Assembly: GCF_024345535.1 (NCBI RefSeq) | Contig: NZ_JAGQBH010000002.1 | Span: forward strand, 124,001-188,000 | Direction: 5' to 3' | Length of the DNA: 64,000 nucleotides | Origin: Cyanobium sp. N.Huapi 1H5 | Lineage (GTDB): Bacteria > Cyanobacteriota > Cyanobacteriia > PCC-6307 > Cyanobiaceae | Part shown: piece by piece, positions 18,391 through 26,175 of the stretch | Position numbering within the stretch: the stretch's first letter is position 1 | Layout of the letters: each line of letters begins with the position of its first letter | Program-made: the position numbers and the translations under genes | Notes under the pieces: generated by a model | Database searches by the model: none | Told to the model about the DNA's origin: nothing | The model's input: the letters and a program-made list of their open reading frames with translations, nothing else

Positions 18391-18786
18391 TCAGGCGTTG
18401 ATGGAAAGGATCAGAAAGGGAAACGTATAGTCTTCCTTGAATTCGGAACCCAGCTCGGCGGACCGGGGGTTTCTGTCATCGAACATCCACTGCACCAGCA
18501 CCTCTTTGCCCTCATCAAACGCCGTCTGCAGCAGATCAAAGATGTCGATCATGAAGCGAATGCTGCTGGTGTTGAGATAGTTGAGATGCAGCTCGAGGGT
18601 CAGTGAGTGGCTGGCGGTGGAGAGGTAGGACTCAATCCACTGGATCAGCTGGTCGTAAAGCTCAAACGAATTCTCAGGATAGGACTCACCGCTCATCACC
18701 ACGACACCCGCCTTCCAGTCGGCACGGATCGAAGGGCTGGACTGGGAGCCCGGCACCGACAGGTTCAGTTCTTCGCTGCTGGTCAT
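18391..18786 (-). CDS. siaC: DUF1987 protein, SiaC-like phospho-switch
   Basis: A 131-residue protein with the DUF1987 (SiaC) fold. Visible motifs: PENSFELYDQLIQWIESYL, LELHLNYLNTSSIRFMIDIFDLL and a C-terminal WMFDDRN. In P. aeruginosa the threonine of the NTSS motif (here about Thr73) is phosphorylated by SiaB and dephosphorylated by SiaA, and the unphosphorylated form activates SiaD. ATG at 18786 is used; an in-frame upstream ATG (18894) would overlap siaB heavily. It starts four bases after the siaB stop. Confidence 0.88.
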   Translation of the reverse strand: MTSSEELNLSVPGSQSSPSIRADWKAGVVVMSGESYPENSFELYDQLIQWIESYLSTASHSLTLELHLNYLNTSSIRFMIDIFDLLQTAFDEGKEVLVQWMFDDRNPRSAELGSEFKEDYTFPFLILSINA

Positions 18787-18790
18787 GGGG

Positions 18791-19339
18791 TCAGATGATG
18801 GCCCGAAGGCTGAAGAAAGCGCGACCGGGCTCAAGGGGGTCAAGGGAGGCCTCCATGGGTTGGCTCGAGCGCCTGGCAATCTCAATGAGACCAAGGCCGG
18901 CGCCCTGGCCCGGGGTCTGGGAGTGGGGCTGGCGCAACTGCTGTTTGTAGAGCACCTTCAACTGGGGCTTGTCGCAGGCGGCGAGTTCGTGGATCCGCGT
19001 CAGCAGGGCCTTTCCATCCTCCATCTCAACGAGGTTACCTGCACACACGGCGTAATGGCCAGCCTCGGCGGCCGCGATCACGACCGTGGCGGAGGACTCG
19101 GCATCGCTGAAGCCATGGCTGGTGGCATAATTCCTGATATTCTGACTCATTTCGATATACACACTGAACACATCCATCACTTCCAGTTCAGGGGCGTGAT
19201 TGGACTCGATGTGTTCCTTGAGGGCTGATCCGATCTCGCCGATCAGCGTGGTGGAAATGGGCCCATTGAAGCAGATGAGAATCCGATAATCACTGAAGAA
19301 CTCCCTCAGGGACATCAGACTGGTGGTGGTGATTGTCAT
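18791..19339 (-). CDS. siaB: SiaB-like kinase (DUF6272, GHKL-type ATP-binding fold)
   Basis: A 182-residue protein matching SiaB-family kinases. The N-box-like segment YIEMSQNIRNYA (about residue 61-72) and a glycine-rich GQGAGLGLIEIARRSS lid (about 146-161) are the ATP-binding elements of a GHKL/anti-sigma-factor-like domain. SiaB phosphorylates the DUF1987 protein SiaC, antagonising the phosphatase SiaA. It lies between the siaA-like and siaC-like genes as in P. aeruginosa. Its ATG overlaps the TGA of a 27-codon frame upstream (ATGA). Confidence 0.85.
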   Translation of the reverse strand: MTITTTSLMSLREFFSDYRILICFNGPISTTLIGEIGSALKEHIESNHAPELEVMDVFSVYIEMSQNIRNYATSHGFSDAESSATVVIAAAEAGHYAVCAGNLVEMEDGKALLTRIHELAACDKPQLKVLYKQQLRQPHSQTPGQGAGLGLIEIARRSSQPMEASLDPLEPGRAFFSLRAII

Positions 19340-19419
19340 CGCTTCAATTCCGAGATGCGCTCTTGGACGGCGTTAACGCGCCTGGAGAAGGATTCGTTGA
19401 TCATGGTCGCCTGGGACAT
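19336..19419 (-). CDS. candidate 27-residue small protein between siaA and siaB
   Basis: ATG at 19419-19417 opens 27 codons ending in a TGA that overlaps the siaB start codon as ATGA. The product begins MSQATMINESFSRRVNAVQE and ends RISELKR. From residue 6 on it would be one amphipathic helix with alternating charged and hydrophobic positions. It fills nearly the whole siaA-siaB gap. It could be a real small partner, a leader that couples siaB translation, or chance. I do not know a homologue. Confidence 0.35.
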   Translation of the reverse strand: MSQATMINESFSRRVNAVQERISELKR

Positions 19420-19431
19420 TCGGTCGGGCCT

Positions 19432-20751
19432 CTAGGAGAAACGGAAGGAAAGAATCGTGATGTCGTCCCGCTGTGGGTGACTGCCGCGGAACTGCTCAAG
19501 GGCATCGGCAAGGGCCTGGCGCTGCTGCTCCAGCGGCTGGCGGGCCAGGCCGATCAGCCATTGCTTGAATTGGTGGCTGCCGAGGGAAAAGCCGTTGTCA
19601 CCGCCGGACTGGTCCAGGAGGCCGTCGGTGGTGAGGTAGTAGGTGCAGTCCGGCTGCAATGGAATGTCGTGGTCCGTGTAGGAGCCGACCCGTTGGTCGC
19701 AGATGGCCCGATGGTCTCCCCTGAGCATGTGCATGGTTTGCCCATCACTCCAATAGAGACTGATCTTTGCACCTGAGAATCTAAGTGTCCTGGCTTCGAA
19801 GTCAAGGCGAACCAGCCCGATGTCCATGCTGGTGGCGATGGACTTGCTCATCCTTGCGCCATGCAGCAAGGTGCGCATCGCGGTGTCGGTGCAGCTCAGG
19901 ATGGCCGCCGGAGAGGTGATGCCCACCTCCATGATCGAGCGATCGATTCCCGCCCTCGCCAGCATGGTCATCATCGCCCCGGAAACCCCGTGGCCGGCGC
20001 AGTCGGCCACACCGGCCAGGCAGTGCCCGCCTTCCGAGTGGAAGATGTAGTAGTCGCCACCAACCGTGTCCCGCGGCAGCCAGAGGATGAAATAGTCCTT
20101 GCCGAAGGTTTCCTGCAGCTGACGGTCCGGCAGGATCGAGCGCTGCAGCAGTCCCGCATAGTTGATCGAGGATTCGATCTGGCGGTTCGCCTCCAGCAGT
20201 TGCTGGTTGCTGGCCTCACCGGCGATCAGGGCCTGCCGCATCTTGGTGAGCACCATGTTGAAGGCCTGCGCCAGCCGGGAGATCTCGTCGTTGCTCCGGA
20301 TCGTCAGCAGACTGCTCATGTCGTCGCTCTCGATCGCACTGGCTTCCCTGACCAGTCGGGCGATCGGCAGGATGATGCGTCTGGCGATGATCTGATACGA
20401 GATGATCGCCAGGATGACCAGCAGCAGGGTCAGAATCAACGAGACATAGATCTCCGCGGACCGGCTGCCGGGAACCATCAGCAGCTGGACGGCGGCGATG
20501 ACCAGATACAGCAGAACAAGGCCGTTGACAATGGCGATCAGCGTGAAGACCTGCTGAATCGAAGCAACCGGTGGTCGAGCAGAGGCATGCTGTCCACCTC
20601 GTGGTTTCCTGGGCCCGAAGCGCTGACCGAAGCGCCGTGAGGGCCCGCCGCCTTCGGACCGCTGGGCAGGGATGGTCATCGCCTCAGGGTTCTTTGGACC
20701 CATGCTGGCCTGCAGGGTGTCGGGCAATCCGGAGAACGCTTCTGTGGCCAT
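19432..20751 (-). CDS. siaA: SiaA-like membrane PP2C phosphatase (HAMP + SpoIIE domain)
   Basis: A 439-residue protein. A cytoplasmic N-terminal tail of about 62 residues is followed by two membrane helices (about 66-92 and 100-122) with a very short connecting loop, a HAMP-like linker (124-172) and a SpoIIE-type PP2C phosphatase domain. Metal-binding residues are visible in RDTVGGDYY (Asp228, Asp233), VADCAGHGVSG (Asp250), TTDGLLDQSG and QRDDITIL. In the model system SiaA dephosphorylates SiaC. Unlike P. aeruginosa SiaA (about 660 residues) there is no periplasmic sensor domain between the helices, so the input must come from the membrane, the HAMP or the N-terminal tail. Confidence 0.9.
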   Translation of the reverse strand: MATEAFSGLPDTLQASMGPKNPEAMTIPAQRSEGGGPSRRFGQRFGPRKPRGGQHASARPPVASIQQVFTLIAIVNGLVLLYLVIAAVQLLMVPGSRSAEIYVSLILTLLLVILAIISYQIIARRIILPIARLVREASAIESDDMSSLLTIRSNDEISRLAQAFNMVLTKMRQALIAGEASNQQLLEANRQIESSINYAGLLQRSILPDRQLQETFGKDYFILWLPRDTVGGDYYIFHSEGGHCLAGVADCAGHGVSGAMMTMLARAGIDRSIMEVGITSPAAILSCTDTAMRTLLHGARMSKSIATSMDIGLVRLDFEARTLRFSGAKISLYWSDGQTMHMLRGDHRAICDQRVGSYTDHDIPLQPDCTYYLTTDGLLDQSGGDNGFSLGSHQFKQWLIGLARQPLEQQRQALADALEQFRGSHPQRDDITILSFRFS

Positions 20752-20879
20752 TCTGAGCCGAACATCCCGGTCGCGCCGCCTTCATCACAACCCGGGTCGT
20801 CGTGGGTTCCGGACCGCCCCGATGCCATGCCGATTTCACCACGTCCGGCCGTGGCCCCGGCGATCAACAGTCGGTCACA

Positions 20880-22016
20880 ATGGATCACCGTCTTTTCCCC
20901 TTCATGCCCCCTCGCCTGCGCATCGCCACCGGCCTGCTGGCGATGCTGCCGGTGGCAGCGGCGGCGGACCGGCTCCACTGGGGGGATGGGATCGTCTTTG
21001 TCACCTCGATCCTCTCGATCATTCCGCTGGCGATCCTGCTCAGCACCGCCACCGAAGAGCTCTCCCTCACCCTCGGGCCTTCGATCGGGGCCCTGCTGAA
21101 TGCCCTGTTCGGCAACGCCACCGAACTGATCATCGCCCTGGCGGCCCTGCGGGCCGGCCTGGTGGACATCGTCAAGGCGAGCATCACGGGCACGGTCATG
21201 GCCAATCTGCTGCTGGCCCTCGGCCTGTCGATGCTGGTCGGTGGGATCGGCCGCAGCGAGCAGCGTTTCCAGCCGGTGGTGGCCCGGGTGAACGGCTCGG
21301 CCATGACCCTGGCCGTCCTGGCGATCCTGATCCCGAGCCTGCGGGGCATGGTGGGTGACGGCGCCGGTGGCCTTGACGCGGGCGCCGCCGAATCCTTCTC
21401 CCTGTTCGTGGCCTGGGTGCTGCTGGCCGTCTACGCCCTCACCCTGCTGTTCTCCCTGAAAACCCACCGCACCCTCTACGCCGTGGCCGAGGCTGACCTG
21501 GGCGTGGAGGGAGAGGAGGCCCACGGCGAAGCCGGCGTCACCAGGCCGCCCCTGCTCCCCTGGGTCGCCGTGCTTCTGGCGGCGACCGTCGGCCTGGCCT
21601 ATGCCTCCGAGCTGTTCGTCGGCGTGGTGGAGACCGTCACCGAATCCCTCGGCCTCTCGGCCCTGTTCACCGGCGTGGTTCTGCTTCCACTGCTGGGCGG
21701 CGCCGCGGAATACCTCACCGCGGTGACCATGGCCCGCAAGGACAAGATGGATCTGGCAGTGTCGGTGGCCCTGGGCTCCACCCTGCTGGTGGGGCTGCTG
21801 GTGGTGCCGGTGCTGCTGCTGGTGGCTCCCCTGCTGGGCCATCCCCTCGACCTCAGCTTCAACGTCTACGAGGTGGTGGCGGTGGCGACGGCGGTGCTGG
21901 TGAGCAACCTGGTCAGCCTCGACGGACGCTCGGACTGGCTGGAGGGGGTGCTGCTGCTGGCGGCCTACGCCATCCTGGCGGCCGGGTTCTTCTTCCAGGG
22001 CAGCCCCGTCCCATGA
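20880..22016 (+). CDS. cax: Ca2+/H+ antiporter (CaCA family, CAX type)
   Basis: A 378-residue protein with about eleven hydrophobic helices, the CAX length. The two alpha-repeats are clear: GNATELIIALAALRAG in the first half and GGAAEYLTAVTMARKDKMDL in the second, whose glutamates carry the ion. An acidic loop (VEGEEAHGEAG) divides the halves. It exports Ca2+ in exchange for protons, with a role in salt or alkaline tolerance known from cyanobacterial CAX. ATG 20880 was chosen. The stop overlaps the start of the next gene as ATGA, so the two are coupled. Confidence 0.94.
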   Translation: MDHRLFPFMPPRLRIATGLLAMLPVAAAADRLHWGDGIVFVTSILSIIPLAILLSTATEELSLTLGPSIGALLNALFGNATELIIALAALRAGLVDIVKASITGTVMANLLLALGLSMLVGGIGRSEQRFQPVVARVNGSAMTLAVLAILIPSLRGMVGDGAGGLDAGAAESFSLFVAWVLLAVYALTLLFSLKTHRTLYAVAEADLGVEGEEAHGEAGVTRPPLLPWVAVLLAATVGLAYASELFVGVVETVTESLGLSALFTGVVLLPLLGGAAEYLTAVTMARKDKMDLAVSVALGSTLLVGLLVVPVLLLVAPLLGHPLDLSFNVYEVVAVATAVLVSNLVSLDGRSDWLEGVLLLAAYAILAAGFFFQGSPVP

Positions 22017-23197
22017 GCACGAAGCCGGACGACCGTCCGCTGACCGCCCCCGCCTCCGCTCCGCCCCCCGCCCTGCGCTCGGGTGGGGCCTGGACCCGAC
22101 TGCGCCATGGAGCCGGCCTGCAGCTGCTGCTCACGCTCCTGGTGCTCCAGGCGGCCCTCCTCCTGGGTGTGGCCTGGCTGGCCCTGCCGGCGGCCCTGCT
22201 GGCCGTGGTGCTGGCCCTGCGCCAGCTGCTGCCGCCCCTCTGGCAGCTCCTGGCCCGCCAGCTGGAGGAACCCCCCACGGTCCGCCTGCTGGCACTGGTG
22301 TCCCTGGTGCTGGCCCTGCTGTCGATTCCCCTGGCCCTGGGCTGGCTCGACCCGCTGCTGGCGATCTACCGCAACGGCGACTGGGAGGCGATCGGCGCCT
22401 TCGGCGAAGGGGTGATCGGGGCGATCGGCCAGATCCTCGTGGCCCTGGTGGCCCTGATGATCGCCTGGCGCCAGGTGATGGTGGATCAGCGGCTCACCAC
22501 CCAGCAGAACCGCATCACCCAGGCCCAGACCATCGACAGCTTCATCCACGGCATCTCCGAGCTGATCAGCGACGAGGAGGGATTGCTGGAGGACTGGCCC
22601 CTGGAGCGGATGCTGGCGGAGGGGCGCCTGGCCGCCGTGCTGAGCAGCATCGATGGCGACGGCAAGGCCCGGATCCTGCGCTTTCTTTCCCACGCCCGTC
22701 TTCTGACCCCCCTGCGCCGGGACCAGCGGCTGGGGCGCGCCATCCTCGACGGCGAGGGCAGCTACGAGGAGGACCGGCCGAGGGGCGTCCCGGTGATCCG
22801 CCTGCAGAGCATGCTGCGGGGGGCCGACCTCGCCGGCACCGACCTGCGGGCCATTGATTTCAACGGGGCCGACCTCTCCGGCGCCGATCTCTCGGGCGCC
22901 GACCTGGCCGAAGCGAACCTCTCCGGCGTCAATCTGGCCGGGGCCAACCTGCAGGGGGCCTGCCTGCAGGGCACTCGCTTCTTCTACGGCGACGCTCTCG
23001 AGGCCACCCCGCCCCAGCCCCAGCAGCCGCCGGACCACGCCGGCGGTGCCGGCACCGGCGCCCTGGTGGAGAACGTCAACTTCTCCGGAGTGCGCCAGCT
23101 GGATCCGGCCAGCCGGGCCTACCTGGCGGCCTGGAGCGGTGCCCGCTCCCGGCAGACCATCCCCGGGGGCTGCAAAGGGCTGCCCAGCCGGCTTTAG
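22013..23197 (+). CDS. membrane protein with C-terminal pentapeptide repeats
   Basis: A 394-residue protein. Two or three hydrophobic helices occupy about residues 35-130 and another about 140-160, followed by a soluble helical region. A run of pentapeptide repeats of the A(D/N)LxG type (GADLAGTDLRAIDFNGADLS and onward, about 270-325) forms a right-handed quadrilateral beta-helix. After a Pro-rich insert one more NFSG unit appears. Fusions of membrane helices with pentapeptide repeats are common in cyanobacteria, mostly of unknown function. Overlap with the Ca2+/H+ antiporter suggests a shared role in ion transport or its control, which is inference. Confidence 0.85.
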   Translation: MSTKPDDRPLTAPASAPPPALRSGGAWTRLRHGAGLQLLLTLLVLQAALLLGVAWLALPAALLAVVLALRQLLPPLWQLLARQLEEPPTVRLLALVSLVLALLSIPLALGWLDPLLAIYRNGDWEAIGAFGEGVIGAIGQILVALVALMIAWRQVMVDQRLTTQQNRITQAQTIDSFIHGISELISDEEGLLEDWPLERMLAEGRLAAVLSSIDGDGKARILRFLSHARLLTPLRRDQRLGRAILDGEGSYEEDRPRGVPVIRLQSMLRGADLAGTDLRAIDFNGADLSGADLSGADLAEANLSGVNLAGANLQGACLQGTRFFYGDALEATPPQPQQPPDHAGGAGTGALVENVNFSGVRQLDPASRAYLAAWSGARSRQTIPGGCKGLPSRL

Positions 23198-23258
23198 GCG
23201 TCGACCCTCCATGGGAGCATGGCGGGGCTCCCGACAGGATCGTCGGGCCGTCCAGCCT

Positions 23259-23343
23259 GGAGGGGTGGTCGAGTGGTTGATGGCTCCGGTCTTGAAAACC
23301 GGCGAATCGCAAGATTCCGTGGGTTCGAATCCCACCCCCTCCG
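23259..23343 (+). tRNA. tRNA-Ser (anticodon UGA)
   Basis: The 5' acceptor GGAGGGG pairs with CCCCTCC before discriminator G at 23343. The anticodon arm CCGGT-CTTGAAA-ACCGG holds anticodon TGA. A long class II variable arm follows, and the T-arm reads GTGGG-TTCGAAT-CCCAC. Length of 85 bases suits tRNA-Ser. The CCA end is not encoded. Confidence 0.97.
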
Positions 23344-23378
23344 TCTTTCCCTCCCAGCCCAGGCCCGCATTCGTAGCC

Positions 23379-25889
23379 TCAGAGCCCCTCGGCCCGGCAG
23401 GCCTGCTGGCGCAGCCGCTCCAGGCGCTCCAGCAGCGATTCGTTGCTCATCCGGTTGTTGAGCCGCTCCGCCAGCAGCGGGAAGGCCATGGGCCCGGGCC
23501 GGGGCGGGTGGCGCTCCAGCCACTCGCTCCCCTGCAGCCGCTGCAGGGTGCCGATCAGCCGGCCGAGATCGAGCTGCTCCTCCAGCACCTCGCCGCGGGC
23601 CTGGGCCAGCAGCAGGTTGTCGGGCTCATGGCGCTGGAAGACATCGAAGAGCAGGGCGGCGCTGATCTGCAGCTGGCCGCCGGAGCGGGCCTGGCCGGGG
23701 TAGCCGTTCAGCACCAGGCCGCTCACCTGGGCGATGGAGCGGAAGCGGCGGCGGCACAGCTCCGAGAGGTTCACGGCCCGCTCCAGGTCCTCCAGCAGCC
23801 CGGTGGGATCCAGCAGGCTCTCGGCGTGCTGCGCCAGCAGCTCCTCGAACGGGTAGCCGCGGGGGGCGAGCAGCTCGAAGCCGTAGTCGTTCACCGACAC
23901 CGTGAAGGTGCCGGGGTGGTGCCGGGCCAGCCGCCATGACCACAGAAAACCGAGACCCTCGTGCACGAAGCGGCCCTCGAAGGGATAGGCGTAGAGATGG
24001 CTGCCCTCCCGGGTGTGACACAGCTCCACCAGGAACTGGTGCGTCCGCGGCAGGGCGGAGAGCTGCACCTGGCGCTCCAGCAGGGGCTCAAGGGCCCGCA
24101 GCTCGGCGGTGTCGAGGCTGAAACCCGCCTCGCCGTCGAGGGCGCGGGCGCAGCGGTCGACCTCCCGGCGCAGATGGGCGCTGAGCAGGTCGGAGAGGGC
24201 CATCTGGCCGCCGCCCCAGGCGGGCACGGTGGCGCTGCGGCGCGTGGTGGCCTTCACCATCGCCGTCATCTCCCGCAGCCGCACGAACTCCAGCTGGCGG
24301 CCGGCGAAGAAGAAGACGTCCCCCGGCTTGAGCCGGCCGATGAAGGCTTCCTCCACATGGCCCAGCACGGCGCCGCGCACGAAGCGCACGGTCACGGCGC
24401 GGTCGGCGCTGATCGTGCCGATGTTGAGGCGGTGCAGGCGGGCGATGGCCGGCTCCCGCACCACATAGCGCCCGGTGCCGGTCTCGCCCGCCCCGGCCGG
24501 CTCCCTCTCCAGCTTGCGGTAGCGCGGGTAGGCCCCCAGGCAGTCGCCGCCGTTCTCGAGAAACCGCAGACACCAGTCCCAGCGGCTGCGCTCCAGCTGG
24601 CGGTAGCTCCAGGTGCGACGCACGGCTGCAAGGGTGGCCTCGGGTTCGAAACCCGGGCCGCAGGCCAGGCTCACCAGGTGCTGGAGCAGCACATCGAGCG
24701 GCTCCTGGGGCGGACGGCGGTGCTCCACCAGCCCCTCCCCCAGCCCCCGGCGCATCGCCGACACCTCCAGCAGCTCCAGGGCGTTGGTGGGCATGAACAG
24801 CACCTGGGCCGTGCCCCCGGGCTGGTGGGCCGAGCGGCCCGCCCGCTGCAGCAGCCGGGCCAGGTTCTTGGCGCTGCCGATCTGCACCACCCGCTCCACC
24901 GGCTGGAAGTCGACCCCCAGATCCAGGGAGCTGGTGCACACCACCCAGCGGATCTCGGCGGCCTTCACCCCCGCTTCGATCGCCTCGCGCTGGGCCCGAT
25001 CAATGGCGCTGTGGTGCAGGGCCAGGGCGCCGTCCATCTCCGGGCAGGCGAAGCGCAGGCACTGGTGCCAGCGCTCGGCCTGGTTGCGGGTGTTGGTGAA
25101 CAGCAGGGTGGAGATGGCCGGGTCCAGGGCGCCCACCAGCTCCTCGTACATGCGCAGCCCCAGGTGGCCGGCCCATGGGAAGCCGTCGATCGTGTCGGGC
25201 AGCAGGCTGCGGATCTGGGTGTCCCGCCGGATCCGGGCGGTGATGATCCGCGGCTCGCCGTCCACCCCCACCGCGGCCCGGGCCGCCTCCTCCAGGTTGC
25301 CGATGGTGGCGCTGATCGCCCAGGTGCGCAGGGCGGGCCGCCGGCCCCGCAGCCAGCTGAGGCAGAGCTCGGTCTGGGAGCCGCGCTTGCTGCCCATCAG
25401 CTCGTGCCACTCGTCGATCACCACCGCCTCCAGGTCGGCGAACAGGGCCTCGGCCCGGGGCCCGGCCAGCAGCAGGGAAAGGGATTCGGGGGTGGTGATC
25501 AGGATCTGGGGCGGGGCCTTGAGCTGCTTGCCCCGCTCATGGCTGCTGGTGTCGCCGTTGCGCAGTCCCACCCGCAGGGGCCAGCCCATGGCCTCGATCG
25601 GCTCCCGGATTGCCAGCAGCAGATCCCGGCTCAGGGCCCGCAGGGGCGTCAGCACCAGCAGGCGCAGCCCGCCCTCCGGCCCCGCGCCCCCGTTCTCGCT
25701 GAGCATCGCCGCGATCGGCCCCATCACGGCGGCGTAGGTCTTCCCCGAGCCGGTGGGCACCTGGATCAGGCCGCTGGCCCCCTCCAGGTAGGCGCGCCAG
25801 CACTGGCGCTGGAACGGCATCGGCCGCCAGCCGCGGGCTGTGAACCAGGCCTCGATGGGCCGCAGCGCCGCCGCGGTGGAAGGGTTCAA
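23379..25889 (-). CDS. ligase-associated DNA damage response DEXH helicase (Lhr-like)
   Basis: A large SF2 helicase of 836 residues. Walker A is VPTGSGKT (about 44-51), motif II is VVIDEWHEL (DEWH, about 133), motif III is WAISATIG, and motif VI is LQRAGRSAHQPG. After the core come the winged-helix and Lhr-specific domains. The family (TIGR04121) is named for its usual linkage to an ATP-dependent DNA ligase and an MBL-fold exonuclease, both of which occur on the same strand in this window at 29667 and 35056. It likely unwinds damaged DNA. The start is TTG at 25889. A DUF350 gene lies 22 bases upstream. Confidence 0.9.
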   Translation of the reverse strand: MNPSTAAALRPIEAWFTARGWRPMPFQRQCWRAYLEGASGLIQVPTGSGKTYAAVMGPIAAMLSENGGAGPEGGLRLLVLTPLRALSRDLLLAIREPIEAMGWPLRVGLRNGDTSSHERGKQLKAPPQILITTPESLSLLLAGPRAEALFADLEAVVIDEWHELMGSKRGSQTELCLSWLRGRRPALRTWAISATIGNLEEAARAAVGVDGEPRIITARIRRDTQIRSLLPDTIDGFPWAGHLGLRMYEELVGALDPAISTLLFTNTRNQAERWHQCLRFACPEMDGALALHHSAIDRAQREAIEAGVKAAEIRWVVCTSSLDLGVDFQPVERVVQIGSAKNLARLLQRAGRSAHQPGGTAQVLFMPTNALELLEVSAMRRGLGEGLVEHRRPPQEPLDVLLQHLVSLACGPGFEPEATLAAVRRTWSYRQLERSRWDWCLRFLENGGDCLGAYPRYRKLEREPAGAGETGTGRYVVREPAIARLHRLNIGTISADRAVTVRFVRGAVLGHVEEAFIGRLKPGDVFFFAGRQLEFVRLREMTAMVKATTRRSATVPAWGGGQMALSDLLSAHLRREVDRCARALDGEAGFSLDTAELRALEPLLERQVQLSALPRTHQFLVELCHTREGSHLYAYPFEGRFVHEGLGFLWSWRLARHHPGTFTVSVNDYGFELLAPRGYPFEELLAQHAESLLDPTGLLEDLERAVNLSELCRRRFRSIAQVSGLVLNGYPGQARSGGQLQISAALLFDVFQRHEPDNLLLAQARGEVLEEQLDLGRLIGTLQRLQGSEWLERHPPRPGPMAFPLLAERLNNRMSNESLLERLERLRQQACRAEGL

Positions 25890-25911
25890 GGGTTGGCGGG
25901 GCGGAGACGGC

Positions 25912-26121
25912 TCAGGTGGAGAGCACCGCCACCACCACGGCGGCGATGGCCAGGATCACGGCCCCCAGCACCACCCCGGCGGCGATGTTGCCCCGGCGGA
26001 TCTCGGCCCGGTAATCGATCGGGGAGAGGCGATCGAAGAGCAGGAGCCCGACATAGATGAGGATGATGCCCAGAAAGGTCCAGCCGACCATCAGCAGCAT
26101 CTGGAGCAGTGGTTTGACCAT
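25912..26121 (-). CDS. DUF350 small membrane protein
   Basis: A 69-residue protein of two hydrophobic helices (about 8-29 and 46-67) joined by a loop LSPIDYRAEIRRGNIAAG, the DUF350 (YjfL) signature. One DUF350 unit is present, half the size of many two-unit members. DUF350 genes usually accompany membrane spermidine-synthase-like and DUF4178 genes; both lie divergently just to the right here (27442, 29083). Function is unknown and thought to be in the cell envelope. Confidence 0.85.
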   Translation of the reverse strand: MVKPLLQMLLMVGWTFLGIILIYVGLLLFDRLSPIDYRAEIRRGNIAAGVVLGAVILAIAAVVVAVLST

Positions 26122-26175
26122 CCCCGCGTCTCGAAGCCGGCCCCACCGTAGGGACATCCCGGAGGCCGCCCGCTG

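Noticed and set aside
22800-22985. Tandem DNA repeats resembling a CRISPR or satellite
   Set aside because: The periodicity is 15 bases and encodes pentapeptide repeats in frame; there are no spacers.
24641-24660. T-arm-like CGGGTTCGAAACCCG suggesting a tRNA
   Set aside because: No acceptor stem, D-arm or anticodon arm around it, and it lies in the coding core of the Lhr-like helicase (GFEPEA codons).
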